Assembly: GCF_003668875.1 (NCBI RefSeq)
Contig: NZ_RAWM01000022.1
Span: forward strand, 1 to 64,000
Reading direction: 5' to 3'
From: Corallococcus interemptor
GTDB taxonomy: Bacteria; Myxococcota; Myxococcia; Myxococcales; Myxococcaceae
Length of the DNA stretch: 64,000 bases
Part shown: positions 56,335-64,000 of the stretch, piece after piece
How the letters are laid out: each line of letters starts with the position of its first letter
Numbering within the stretch: the stretch's first letter is position 1
Notes under the pieces: generated by a model
The model's database searches: none
What the model was told of the DNA's origin: nothing
The model's input: the letters and a program-made list of their open reading frames with translations, nothing else
Translations under genes and position numbers: made by a program

Positions 56335-56966
56335 TCCGTGGCGCCGAAGTTGAAGGCCGTCCCGATCTGCAGCGTGGGCACGTTGGTGATGTCCGACGCG
56401 CCCATGAAGACGGTGTTGTTGGTGACGTCCAGCCGGAAGGACACGTTCTTGCTGGAGAACACGCGCACGCCCAGGCCCAGGTTGACGGCGGGGCGGAAGC
56501 CGTCGCTGCGGTCCACCTTCACCACGGTGCCGCCGGCCAGCAGGAAGACCTCGAAGTGGATGACGTTCGTGTTGAGCAGGGACGTCTTGCCGTACAGCGG
56601 GCTCCACATCAGGTCGCTGCCCACCATCCACTGCACCTGGTTCTGGAACGCGGCGGACACGGGGGACGCGTCGAAGTCGCGCTCCAGCTGGCGGCGCAGG
56701 CTGGTCTGCACGTTGTAGCTGTACGTGCCCCGGGCCACCTGCCACGCCAGGGTGTCGCTGAAGTGGTACGCGTAGCCGACGGTGCCGATGAGCCCCTTGT
56801 AGTAGGCGTCCGCGGGCAGCACGCCCACGCCCAGGGAGAGCTCATGTTGCATCCGGAAGAGCCGGTCCTGCACCGCGGAGACGGTGCCGGGGTTCTCGAG
56901 TTCCTCGGCCTGGGCGCGCGCGAGGCCGGGCACCAGGCACAGGAGGGAGAGCAGGAGGAATCGCAC
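56331..56966 (-). CDS. outer-membrane beta-barrel, Glt/Nfs-associated type
   Basis: A 211-residue outer-membrane protein: signal peptide to ~19 (LARAQ), then alternating amphipathic strands (HELSLGVGVLPADAYYKGLI; GTVGYAYHFSDTLAWQVARG; VNLGLGVRVFSSKNVSFRLD). The last strand, TLQIGTAFNFGATE, lacks the usual terminal Phe. Myxobacterial envelope machines usually include several small barrels of this kind. Start is GTG 56966 with AGGAAAAAG upstream. Confidence 0.8.
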   Translation of the reverse strand: MRFLLLSLLCLVPGLARAQAEELENPGTVSAVQDRLFRMQHELSLGVGVLPADAYYKGLIGTVGYAYHFSDTLAWQVARGTYSYNVQTSLRRQLERDFDASPVSAAFQNQVQWMVGSDLMWSPLYGKTSLLNTNVIHFEVFLLAGGTVVKVDRSDGFRPAVNLGLGVRVFSSKNVSFRLDVTNNTVFMGASDITNVPTLQIGTAFNFGATE

Positions 56967-57025
56967 GGGGACTTTTTCCTGTCAGGAGGCGGGGAACGAC
57001 GTGGGGTGGGGGGAGCGTCCCCGCG

Positions 57026-59482
57026 TCAGTAGCCGACCGAGTTGAAGAGGAACGGGTACGTGATGATGACTTGGCCGCCCTTGGGGGCTGGGAACTGCCA
57101 GCCCTTCAGGCTGCTGAGGATGCACGCCTCGACGGAGGCGTTGCGGAGGGTGGAGGACTTCGTCTTGGCGGAGGCGACGCGGCCGTTGAGCCCGATGGCC
57201 CACTCCAGCACCACCTTGCCGGCGAGCCCGGGGTCCTTGAGCAGCGCGCGCTCGTAGCAGCCGTGCACTTCGTTGAGGTGGCTGTTGATGACCTTGGCCA
57301 CGGCTTCACGGTCCACGGTGCCCTGGGTGGAGGAGATGCTGCGCGCGGTGGCGCGCGTGACGGTGCCGCCCACCGCGCCCTTGCCCACGCCGCCCGCGCC
57401 CAGCGCGCCAATGCCGCCGCCGCCCTTGCCGCGCAACAGCTCCGCGCCCAGGGTGGCGCCGCCGCCCTTGCCGCCGCCGCCCAGGCCGAACGTGCCCAGG
57501 CCCGCGTTGGCGATGGGCGCCTTCCCGATGAGACCCGCGAGCTTGTAGTTGGTCTGCTTGGCGTTCTTGCTGCCCGGGCCGCTGCCCAGCTTGTCCACGG
57601 CGGCCAGCAGGTCGTTGGCGGCGGGGCCCGCGGCGGACAGCTTCGCGAGCGCCTTGAGGGCCTTGCTCTCCGGCGCGGCGGCCACGGCCTTGGGGACCTG
57701 GACCTCCTTCACCGGCTTGGGAGGCGCCTTCTCCGCGACGACGGGCTTCTCCTTCGCGGGCTCCTTCTTCTTGAGGGACTCGAGCTTCTTCTTGGCCTCT
57801 TCCTTCTTCTTGGGCTCGGGGGCGATGAGGCGCAGCGCGACGGGCGGCAGGTTCTTCTGGGTGAAGTCCGCGGTCGCGGGGCCTTGGGGCCGGGTGGCGA
57901 TGAACCAGCCCAGGCCGCCGCCGAAGATGGCGAGGAAGAAGAGGGTCAGCCAGGGCAGGCCCTTGAGCGGGTTGACGAAAACGCGCTCGGGGGCGGGGGC
58001 CGCGTAGGCGACGAGCGACATCTTGCCCTGGGTGAGGCGGGCGGCGGCGCCGTCGCGCAGGGTGACGAAGCGGCGGCTGCCGTCGGACTCGAGCGCGGCG
58101 GTGGTGACGGGGGCGAAGCGGCCGTCTGTGTTGGCCTTCTCCACGTCGGTGCCGGGGGGCACGAAGAGGCGGTAGTTGCCGTTGACGGACTCGGCGAGGG
58201 TGAAGTCGTCAGCGCCTTCGGGGAGGGAGAAGCCCCACAGCGGCATGGGGGCCAGCTCGTCCACGGCGGCCTTCACGGGCTTCTTCGCGTCCGGGGCGAA
58301 GCGGCGCGCGTCGCGGCGCACGGCGCCCCAGTACAGCTCCAGGTAGAGCTGGGCCGCGCCCTTGCCCGGGCCGATCCTCGGCGCGTGCGTGGGGCGGGTG
58401 GCCGGGGCCGCGTCGAGGACGATGGGACCGGCGGTGGGCGCGGGGACATCCGTGTCCACGTCCGCGAGCAGGTCGTCCGCGACGAGCAGGCTGGGCATGG
58501 CCTCCGAAGGAGGACGGCGCCGCGCGGAGGGGACGGTGCCCACGGGCACGGCGGGAGCCGGAGCGGCCTTCGGGGCCGAGGGCTGCGCGCGCGCGGCCTG
58601 CTGGGCCTGCGCGGCCTGCTGGGCCTGCTGCTGTGCGTATGCGGCCTGCTGCGCCTGTTGCTGCGCCAGCGCGGCTTGCTGTGCCTGTTGCTGCGCGTAT
58701 GCGGCCTGCTGCGCGTGCTGCTGGGCCACCGCGGCCTGCGGCGCCTGCGCGGCACGCTGAGCCTGCTGTTGTGCCAGTGCGCCCTGATGTGCGTGCGCGG
58801 CCTGCTGCTGCGCCTGCGCGGCCTGCTGAGCTTGAGCCGCGCGCTGAGCCTGCTGCTGGGCGTGCGCGGCCTGCTGGGCCTGCTGCTGTGCGTATGCGGC
58901 CTGCTGCGCTTGCTGCTGCGCATACGCGGCCTGCTGAGCCTGCTGTTGCGCCAGAGCGGCCTGCTGGGCCTGCTGCTGTGCGTACGCGGCCTGCTGCGCG
59001 AGCGCGGCCTGCTGTGCGGCGTACGCGGCCTGCTGCGCCTGCTGCTGGGGCGCGAAGCCATTCGCGGGAGCGCCGAACGCGTGGGGAGGAGGCGCGGCGG
59101 GCGGAGCCCCAGCACCTCCGAGCAGCGCGGCCACCTCCGGCGGAGGCTGCGGCTTGGTCTCCACGGGACGCTGGTTGAGGATCCGCGTCTTCAGGACGAA
59201 CGGACCGCACAGCACCTCGTCCACGGAGCGGATCTCACAGGCGGTGACCTGGTGCCCGTTGACGAAGACGCCGCTGGTCCCGCCGCCCGCGTCCTGGATC
59301 GCGGCGCGGCCGTTCTGGAAGTACAGCAGCGCATGGCGCGGCGACACGGACGCGTCGTCCAGCCGCAGGTCCGACGACGCGTCGGATCCGAGCGCATAGG
59401 TGCCGGGGACGAAGACCTCCGTGCCCACGAGGAGTCCGTCGCGGAGGATGACGACTTGCAGGACGCTGGGCTGGCCGCTCAA
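57026..59482 (-). CDS. FHA - Ala/Gln repeat - TM - AgmX/PglI-domain protein (GltG-like)
   Basis: An ~818-residue bitopic protein. (1) FHA domain at ~6-100 (GSDASSDLRLDDASVSPRHA), a phosphothreonine reader in the cytoplasm. (2) A ~155-residue Ala/Gln-rich repeat, mostly 10-residue units AAYAQQQAQQ. (3) A beta region at ~390-490. (4) A single membrane helix, LPWLTLFFLAIFGGGLGWFI. (5) A Lys/Glu/Pro periplasmic arm. (6) A Gly-rich segment. (7) The TonB-like AgmX/PglI tail (LNEVHGCYERALLKDP; FPAPKGGQVIITYPFLF). Layout matches GltG/NfsG. Start: TTG 59482 has GAAGGGAG eight bases upstream; TTG 59500 is possible. Confidence 0.87.
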   Translation of the reverse strand: MSGQPSVLQVVILRDGLLVGTEVFVPGTYALGSDASSDLRLDDASVSPRHALLYFQNGRAAIQDAGGGTSGVFVNGHQVTACEIRSVDEVLCGPFVLKTRILNQRPVETKPQPPPEVAALLGGAGAPPAAPPPHAFGAPANGFAPQQQAQQAAYAAQQAALAQQAAYAQQQAQQAALAQQQAQQAAYAQQQAQQAAYAQQQAQQAAHAQQQAQRAAQAQQAAQAQQQAAHAHQGALAQQQAQRAAQAPQAAVAQQHAQQAAYAQQQAQQAALAQQQAQQAAYAQQQAQQAAQAQQAARAQPSAPKAAPAPAVPVGTVPSARRRPPSEAMPSLLVADDLLADVDTDVPAPTAGPIVLDAAPATRPTHAPRIGPGKGAAQLYLELYWGAVRRDARRFAPDAKKPVKAAVDELAPMPLWGFSLPEGADDFTLAESVNGNYRLFVPPGTDVEKANTDGRFAPVTTAALESDGSRRFVTLRDGAAARLTQGKMSLVAYAAPAPERVFVNPLKGLPWLTLFFLAIFGGGLGWFIATRPQGPATADFTQKNLPPVALRLIAPEPKKKEEAKKKLESLKKKEPAKEKPVVAEKAPPKPVKEVQVPKAVAAAPESKALKALAKLSAAGPAANDLLAAVDKLGSGPGSKNAKQTNYKLAGLIGKAPIANAGLGTFGLGGGGKGGGATLGAELLRGKGGGGIGALGAGGVGKGAVGGTVTRATARSISSTQGTVDREAVAKVINSHLNEVHGCYERALLKDPGLAGKVVLEWAIGLNGRVASAKTKSSTLRNASVEACILSSLKGWQFPAPKGGQVIITYPFLFNSVGY
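58583..59047 (-). repeat. 30-bp tandem coding repeat (Ala/Gln)
   Basis: Inside the FHA/TonB-like gene, an imperfect ~30-base unit recurs roughly 15 times; on the plus strand it looks like GCCTGCTGCTGTGCGTATGC and variants. It encodes AAYAQQQAQQ, with Tyr replaced by Leu, His, Gln or Val in some units. Units near the centre are more diverged and shorter. Confidence 0.85.
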
Positions 59483-59522
59483 CGGTGACGCTCCCTTCAA
59501 GGGGGTGATGGGCGGTACGGCC

Positions 59523-59933
59523 CTACTGATCGTAGACGGTGGCGAGCGTCTCCGAGCGGAAGCTGTCCCGCTCGCGAAGCATCGACCGCGTCTTCAATTC
59601 CTTGCGGTCATACAGATACACGGCGCCGGACTTGTTCGTCTGGCCCTGGATGAGGCGGTCGTCGAAGTCGATGCGCGACGGCCCGCGCTGCGGAGGCGCG
59701 GACGACGCGGCGGCCGAGGCATCCCCCGTCACCGGATCCGTCACGGCCGAGTTCGACTTCGTCTCGATGCGCGGCGGAGTCTTGCTCGAGCCCTTCTTGG
59801 CCTTGGGTGCCTTCGCGGCCTTCGTCTTGGAGGCGCGTGCACGCCCCTGGGCCCAGGCATCGTTCGCGGGGGAGAGGGGACCGAAGCCGAGCACGCTGGC
59901 GACGGCACAGAAGAGGAGGAAACGTCGCATCAT
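59523..59933 (-). CDS. small exported protein at the head of the envelope cluster
   Basis: A 136-residue protein with a signal peptide to AWAQG (~28), then a Lys/Ala-rich disordered stretch. A conserved-looking C-terminal segment follows: RLIQGQTNKSGAVYLYDRKE, then LRERDSFRSETLATVYD. I recall short proteins with this ending beside AgmX/PglI-type genes in other myxobacteria, which would make it a cluster component. Two ATGs are possible (59933, 59930). It lies 40 bases upstream of the FHA gene. Confidence 0.68.
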   Translation of the reverse strand: MMRRFLLFCAVASVLGFGPLSPANDAWAQGRARASKTKAAKAPKAKKGSSKTPPRIETKSNSAVTDPVTGDASAAASSAPPQRGPSRIDFDDRLIQGQTNKSGAVYLYDRKELKTRSMLRERDSFRSETLATVYDQ

Positions 59934-60198
59934 CAACAGGTTAAGCGATGCGAGCCCCGACCTGTCAACGCACACTCCAGTCCCATGACAGGGCCCGTGC
60001 GATCAGGTGTGGGGGGCAGTCCACCTCACCTGGGGCGGGCACTCCACGACTCGCGCGGATTCGTTCCGGGATGCTGGAAACGTCGCGTGGGGTTCCCTCC
60101 GCACAGCGCCTCCCGAGCATGCGAGCAGACGTGGCGCGAAGTCATCGTGACACGGTGGGCGAATGGAGGATGCTCGCGCGCGGGAGGCATGCACACGC

Positions 60199-62502
60199 GT
60201 GAAGGGTGACATTCGCAGGCTGGAGTGGATCGCGACAGGCCTCGCGGTCGTGGCCGTCCTGGGCGTCCTGGCCGTCGTGATGATGCCGCAGGAAGCGCCA
60301 GGGCCTCCCGCTCCGCCCGAGCCGCGCCCCGTCCTCCAGGCCGTGGGTCCGAAGCTGACCAGCAACCAGACCTCGCAGCCGCTCTCCCTCTACGGTGAGA
60401 ACCTGGTGCCGGGCCTGCGGCTGGTGCTGGGCGCGCCCCTGTCGCGCGAGGTGCCGCTCAAGGTGGTGGACGCGCGCCACGCCTACGCGAGGCTTCCCGC
60501 GGACCTCACGCTCCCTCAGGGCACGTTCCAGACGGACGTGCAGCTGTCGCTGGCCGCGAGCACCGGCCCCACGCCCACGGGCACCGCGCGGCTCACGCTG
60601 GTCAACGACGCGGCCTTCCCGGACCTGATGGCGATGGCGCTGTCTCCGGACGGGCGCACGCTCTTCGTCGCGTCGCCGCCCACGGACACGGTGTTCGCGC
60701 TGGACGTGGAGGCGGGCCGCGTGGATCCGATGGCGGTGGGGGACGGGCCGTCCGCGCTCGCGACGTGGACGGACGCCGGCGGGCGCCCGTGGCTGGGCGT
60801 GGCCCACCAGTGGGGCGGGGGGCTCTGGCTGTACGCGCTGGACGCGCCGGAGCGGAAGGCCCGCGTCGTCCCCGCGCCGGTGGGCGCCTGGGGCCTGGAG
60901 GTGGATGGCGCGAAGGGCATGGCCTTCATCGCCGAGCACGTGAACGACGCGGTGCACGCGCTCGCGCTGGAGGATGGCCGCGAGAAGTGGGTCCGGGCCG
61001 TGGATCCGAACCCGCGCGCCCTGGCGCTGACCGGGAAGTTTCTCGTGGTGGGCAGCCTCCAGACGGGGGAGGTGGGGCTGATCGACTCCATCAGCGGCCG
61101 GGATTTCGCGCCCACGGTGCCCATGCCGGGCGTCCCCATCATCGGAGGGCCCACGGAGGCCTTCTCCGCGCAGGTGATGGGCGGCAAGGCGGCCCGGGCG
61201 CTGGTCGCGAGCGGCCGGCTCAACCGCGTCTTCATGTCCAGCCTGGGGCCGAACGTGGGGCCCAACGCCCAGCGCATGGAGGTGAGCGCGAACAGCGGCG
61301 TCGCGGTGCTGGACCTGGACCATGAGCAGGTGGTGCGGCACCGGGGCTTCGGCGCGGGCGTGACGGAGGGGCTGGCGCTGGATGACCGCGCCGGGCTGCT
61401 CTACGCGGCGGACGTGGGCCTGGGGCAGGTGCGGGTGCTGGACGCGAACGCGCTGGTGAAGAGCGACGCGGCGGCGCGCGGGGCGGTGCTCCAGGCGCTG
61501 CCCATCCCGGCGCCGGAGGGCACGCCGTTCATCCGCCCGGCGGAGGACCTGGGGACGAAGGGGAGGGCGGGGCTGGAGCTGCACTCCGGGCCCCGCTCCC
61601 TGGCGCTGGCCCCGGACGGGCGCACGCTCTACGTGCTCAACCGCTTCACGGGCACGGTGGCGGTGGTGGACGTGCGCGAGGCGCGGACGGGGAAGGCGAG
61701 CCTGGTGCGCCAGTGGCCGGTGGTGGACGTGCGCTCGCGCGAGCAGCGCCGGCTGGGCCAGGTGCTCTACTTCACGGACGTGGGGCGCACCGGCATGAGC
61801 TGCGACGCGTGCCACATCGAAGGGCACACCGGCGGCGTCTTCTTCGAAAAGACGCGCCCCATGCGCATCTACCGCTCCACCACGGCGCTGGGCAGCCGGG
61901 ACACGCCGCCCTACTTCACGCCCGCGAGCACGCGCAGCCTGGCGGAGACGGCGGAGACGGTGGGCGGGCGCAACCGCTACCACAACCCGGATCCGCTGCC
62001 GTCGGAGGTGGAGGCCCTGGCGCTCTACACGTCGCTGCTGTCCACGCCGCCCAACCCCTACCGGGACGCGGACGGCGCGCCGCTGGAGACGGTGACGATG
62101 CCGGACGGGACGAAGGGCCGTCCCTTGAAGGGGCTGGCGCTGTTCGAAGGCAAGGCCCGGTGCACGGCCTGCCACCCCGCGCCGCTCTTCACCCTGGACC
62201 AGGACCCCGCGACGCGGGGCCAGTACCTGGACGTGGGCACGCCCATCGCGCTGGAGCTGCGGCCGGAGCAGCAGCAGCTGGTGAAGGGCGCGGCGGCGCC
62301 CTCGCTGGTGGGCACCTGGGACGTGTGGCCCCTGCTGACGAGCGCCACGATGGGCTATGCGGTGCAGGGCGACCGGCTGGTGGCGGCCGCGCGCTTCCCG
62401 CTGCGCATGCTGGTGGAGCGCTCGGGGCCGGAGCACGGTGCCACGCAGGACCTCACTCCCCAGGAGCGCGACGACCTGCTCGCCTACCTGCTCACGCTGT
62501 GA
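60199..62502 (+). CDS. beta-propeller/di-heme cytochrome c peroxidase-like protein
   Basis: About 767 residues: an N-terminal anchor helix (~10-30), a seven-bladed-type propeller over ~100-500 (FPDLMAMALSPDGRTLFVAS; LHSGPRSLALAPDGRTLYVL), and a C-terminal di-heme cytochrome c domain with CDACH and CTACH (heme sites near 533 and 652). The combination resembles MauG/cytochrome c peroxidase-like proteins with YVTN repeats, acting in the periplasm. Start: GTG 60199 has GGGAGG upstream and gives a short n-region; ATG 60163 is the alternative. It is divergent from the envelope cluster. Confidence 0.8.
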   Translation: MKGDIRRLEWIATGLAVVAVLGVLAVVMMPQEAPGPPAPPEPRPVLQAVGPKLTSNQTSQPLSLYGENLVPGLRLVLGAPLSREVPLKVVDARHAYARLPADLTLPQGTFQTDVQLSLAASTGPTPTGTARLTLVNDAAFPDLMAMALSPDGRTLFVASPPTDTVFALDVEAGRVDPMAVGDGPSALATWTDAGGRPWLGVAHQWGGGLWLYALDAPERKARVVPAPVGAWGLEVDGAKGMAFIAEHVNDAVHALALEDGREKWVRAVDPNPRALALTGKFLVVGSLQTGEVGLIDSISGRDFAPTVPMPGVPIIGGPTEAFSAQVMGGKAARALVASGRLNRVFMSSLGPNVGPNAQRMEVSANSGVAVLDLDHEQVVRHRGFGAGVTEGLALDDRAGLLYAADVGLGQVRVLDANALVKSDAAARGAVLQALPIPAPEGTPFIRPAEDLGTKGRAGLELHSGPRSLALAPDGRTLYVLNRFTGTVAVVDVREARTGKASLVRQWPVVDVRSREQRRLGQVLYFTDVGRTGMSCDACHIEGHTGGVFFEKTRPMRIYRSTTALGSRDTPPYFTPASTRSLAETAETVGGRNRYHNPDPLPSEVEALALYTSLLSTPPNPYRDADGAPLETVTMPDGTKGRPLKGLALFEGKARCTACHPAPLFTLDQDPATRGQYLDVGTPIALELRPEQQQLVKGAAAPSLVGTWDVWPLLTSATMGYAVQGDRLVAAARFPLRMLVERSGPEHGATQDLTPQERDDLLAYLLTL

Positions 62503-62752
62503 CGTCTAGCGCGGTGAAGGGCATCATCACCGCGGCCCGGGCCCACGTGGCCAGCGCCTCGCGCAAAAGGGGCCAGACGCAGAACGCGTAGCCCACCTCC
62601 ACCACCAGCGGGCCCGTCTTCGACACCAGCACGACCTCCTCCATGGACACCGCCATGCGCGGATCGTGGCTCTTCACCTCGCGGTTGTGAGCCATCGCGC
62701 CCGTCGCACCCAGCGCCAGCACGAACATCGCCGCGGTCCCGCCCAGCTTCAT
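62492..62752 (-). CDS. small hypothetical exported protein
   Basis: An 86-residue ORF with a signal-peptide-like start (MKLGGTAAMFVLALGATGAM, cleavage near AMAH) and a hydrophobic C-terminal half (VEVGYAFCVWPLLREAL). The Ala/Val-rich end may be a second membrane segment. No family recognised. It overlaps the cytochrome gene by 11 bases (convergent). Confidence 0.45.
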   Translation of the reverse strand: MKLGGTAAMFVLALGATGAMAHNREVKSHDPRMAVSMEEVVLVSKTGPLVVEVGYAFCVWPLLREALATWARAAVMMPFTALDVTA

Positions 62753-63014
62753 GTGCGTCTTCTTCAGGGGCTTGCTCCTTGGGGATTGGACTGCATGGCC
62801 AATGTCTTTCTCGTCCCAGGAATCGGAGCCATCCAGATAGGGCCAGGATTTTGTCCGGAGCTGATTCCAGGCGGGATGTGGACATTCCAGCCTGGGTGGC
62901 GGCGTCCTTTTCCCTTCCGGCGCGAAAGGGCAGCCCCGTGTCGGGCCCTTCACGCGGATCCCCCCCGCGCGTCGCTTGCGTCGGAAGGGGGGGCTGAGGT
63001 CTACAATCCAACGA

Positions 63015-64000
63015 ATGCGTTCCTCCCCCCGGGTCGCCTGGCTCCTGCTTTCCTCGCTGTGGCTGTCGTGCACCGACGCGGGGCTCTATTCGATCAACGA
63101 CCGCGCGGGCGGCTCGCGGGACCGCGCCAACTTCGAGGGTGACCTCTGCGTCCCCGAGGCCACCGGCGACGCGTTCCCCGTGAAGGTCGTCTTCGCGCTC
63201 CAGGGCGGCACCGGCGTGGAGCCGGAGGTCGTGGGCTACGCGGTGGACGGGCTCACCACGCTGACCTCGCGCTACACCGGCCCGCAGGTGAAGTTCGGGC
63301 TGGTGGCGTTCCACTCGGTGGCCACCGGCCTGCAAGGCAGCTTCACGGACGCCGCGGCCTTCCAGTCCATCCTGCCGCGCTACGCCAGCTACCAGCAGCA
63401 GGGCCCCATCAGCATCCGCTCCGCGCTGCGGCTGTCCAAGAGCCTCCTGTCCGGCGACATGCAGGCCGCCTGCAGGGGCGAGGTCGCGCGCTCGCGCTAC
63501 GTGGTGGCGCCCGTCATCCGCAGCTCCGACGTGAGCTGTGACAACCCGGCGTACAACATCGGCATCGACAGCCGCTGCTCCGCGCTGTCCCAGGCCGCGG
63601 GCTGCAACGCGACCCCGGCGTCCCAGGCCCAGTGCAACGCCGCGTGCAGCCAGTGCGAGCTGACCGCCGTGGTGGGCGAGCTCAAGGGGCTGGTGGAGCA
63701 GCTGGGCGCGGGCGACGTCAGCGTCCAGCCCATCTACGTCCGCGGCGACGTGCCGGACCCCGTCACCCGCCTCCAGGTGGCCGCCATCGCCAACGCGGGC
63801 GGCAGCGCGCCCGTGGAGACGGACTTCGCGGGCCTGCCCAACGCGCTGGCGCGGCTGGATTACGGCGCGCTCGACAACGCGCTCAAGCTGAAGCGCTTCC
63901 TCGCCTTCAACCGCAACGTGCAGGTGCGCAACGGCCAGATGCTCACGGACAGCGACGGCGACGGCGTGCCGGACGACGACGAGCGCGCCCTGGGCCTGGA
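63015..64000 (+). CDS. VWA-like surface lipoprotein, CglD-like (3' partial)
   Basis: The first 328 codons run off the right edge. The start MRSSPRVAWLLLSSLWLSC gives a lipobox (Cys19 or so). Residues ~55-245 follow a von Willebrand A fold: strand VKVVFALQGG, helix, VKFGLVAF, the SIRSALRLSKSLL helix, RYVVAPVI and VSVQPIYV, with a Cys-rich insert (CNATPASQAQCNAACSQCEL). Strikingly, the MIDAS DxSxS is absent. The last visible residues, DSDGDGVPDDDE, start a thrombospondin type 3 calcium repeat. VWA plus type 3 repeats on a lipoprotein recalls CglD of Myxococcus gliding; orthology is only suggested. Confidence 0.78.
   Translation, partial: MRSSPRVAWLLLSSLWLSCTDAGLYSINDRAGGSRDRANFEGDLCVPEATGDAFPVKVVFALQGGTGVEPEVVGYAVDGLTTLTSRYTGPQVKFGLVAFHSVATGLQGSFTDAAAFQSILPRYASYQQQGPISIRSALRLSKSLLSGDMQAACRGEVARSRYVVAPVIRSSDVSCDNPAYNIGIDSRCSALSQAAGCNATPASQAQCNAACSQCELTAVVGELKGLVEQLGAGDVSVQPIYVRGDVPDPVTRLQVAAIANAGGSAPVETDFAGLPNALARLDYGALDNALKLKRFLAFNRNVQVRNGQMLTDSDGDGVPDDDERALGL

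Noticed and set aside
58583-59047. Possible CRISPR array
   Set aside because: Direct repeats have no unique spacers and stay in frame with a protein repeat.
57071-59488. 805-codon plus-strand frame with Leu/Arg repeats opposite the Ala/Gln repeat
   Set aside because: Mirror of the FHA gene repeat; no start signal, no domain.

Overview
This window looks like the chromosome of a fruiting myxobacterium of the Myxococcus/Corallococcus group. It is very GC-rich, densely coded and has long antisense shadow ORFs. It encodes a near-certain CsgA (C-factor) next to a PdxH/FprA-type oxidase and a HemG/HemY-type protoporphyrinogen oxidase. AgmX/PglI C-terminal domains, lipoproteins, Ser/Thr kinase and TPR proteins are abundant, as is usual for this group. 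Assignments rest on reading motifs by eye; no database search was run.

Layout. 1-2324: 3' part of a polymorphic toxin with a nuclease-like C-terminus, followed by a probable immunity gene. 2337-4153: radA and a small stress membrane protein. 4241-8773: biotin genes bioB-bioF-bioD behind a BirA-type operator (no bioA here), then a 92-codon ORF coupled to a class I aminotransferase. 8751-12953: an orphan Cys-rich substrate-binding lipoprotein with a TPR/coiled-coil membrane partner, then pckG. 13169-19286: SLC13-type permease, miaE, an acetyltransferase, a TonB-like AgmX/PglI-domain protein, a membrane protein and gluQ. 19360-26769: metallophosphoesterase, GAF-cyclase, hypothetical protein, rlmN, GCS2-type ligase and a large lipoprotein. 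26798-31069: LytS/LytR-type two-component pair, hemG/hemY, csgA. 31218-36696: CapA-like lipoprotein, pdxH/fprA, glgA, Ser/Thr kinase. 36696-47679: accessory lipoproteins, a CorC-type protein, an unusual glycosyltransferase-like protein, aat, two hemerythrin-like proteins, two putative zinc proteases.

47688-59933 is the most unusual region: one minus-strand run of nine genes, mostly overlapping by 1-10 bases. It encodes a small secreted protein, an FHA-(Ala/Gln repeat)-transmembrane-TonB-like protein, an outer-membrane beta-barrel, three TPR proteins, two lipoproteins and a secreted LamG-like protein. The parts list resembles the Glt gliding/Nfs spore-coat trans-envelope machines, but the order and accessory genes look different. 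To its right lie a beta-propeller/di-heme cytochrome c protein and, running off the edge, a VWA-like lipoprotein that resembles the CglD motility adhesin in layout but has no MIDAS metal site.

No rRNA, tRNA, CRISPR array, insertion sequence or prophage was seen. No gap longer than 300 bases lacks a gene.
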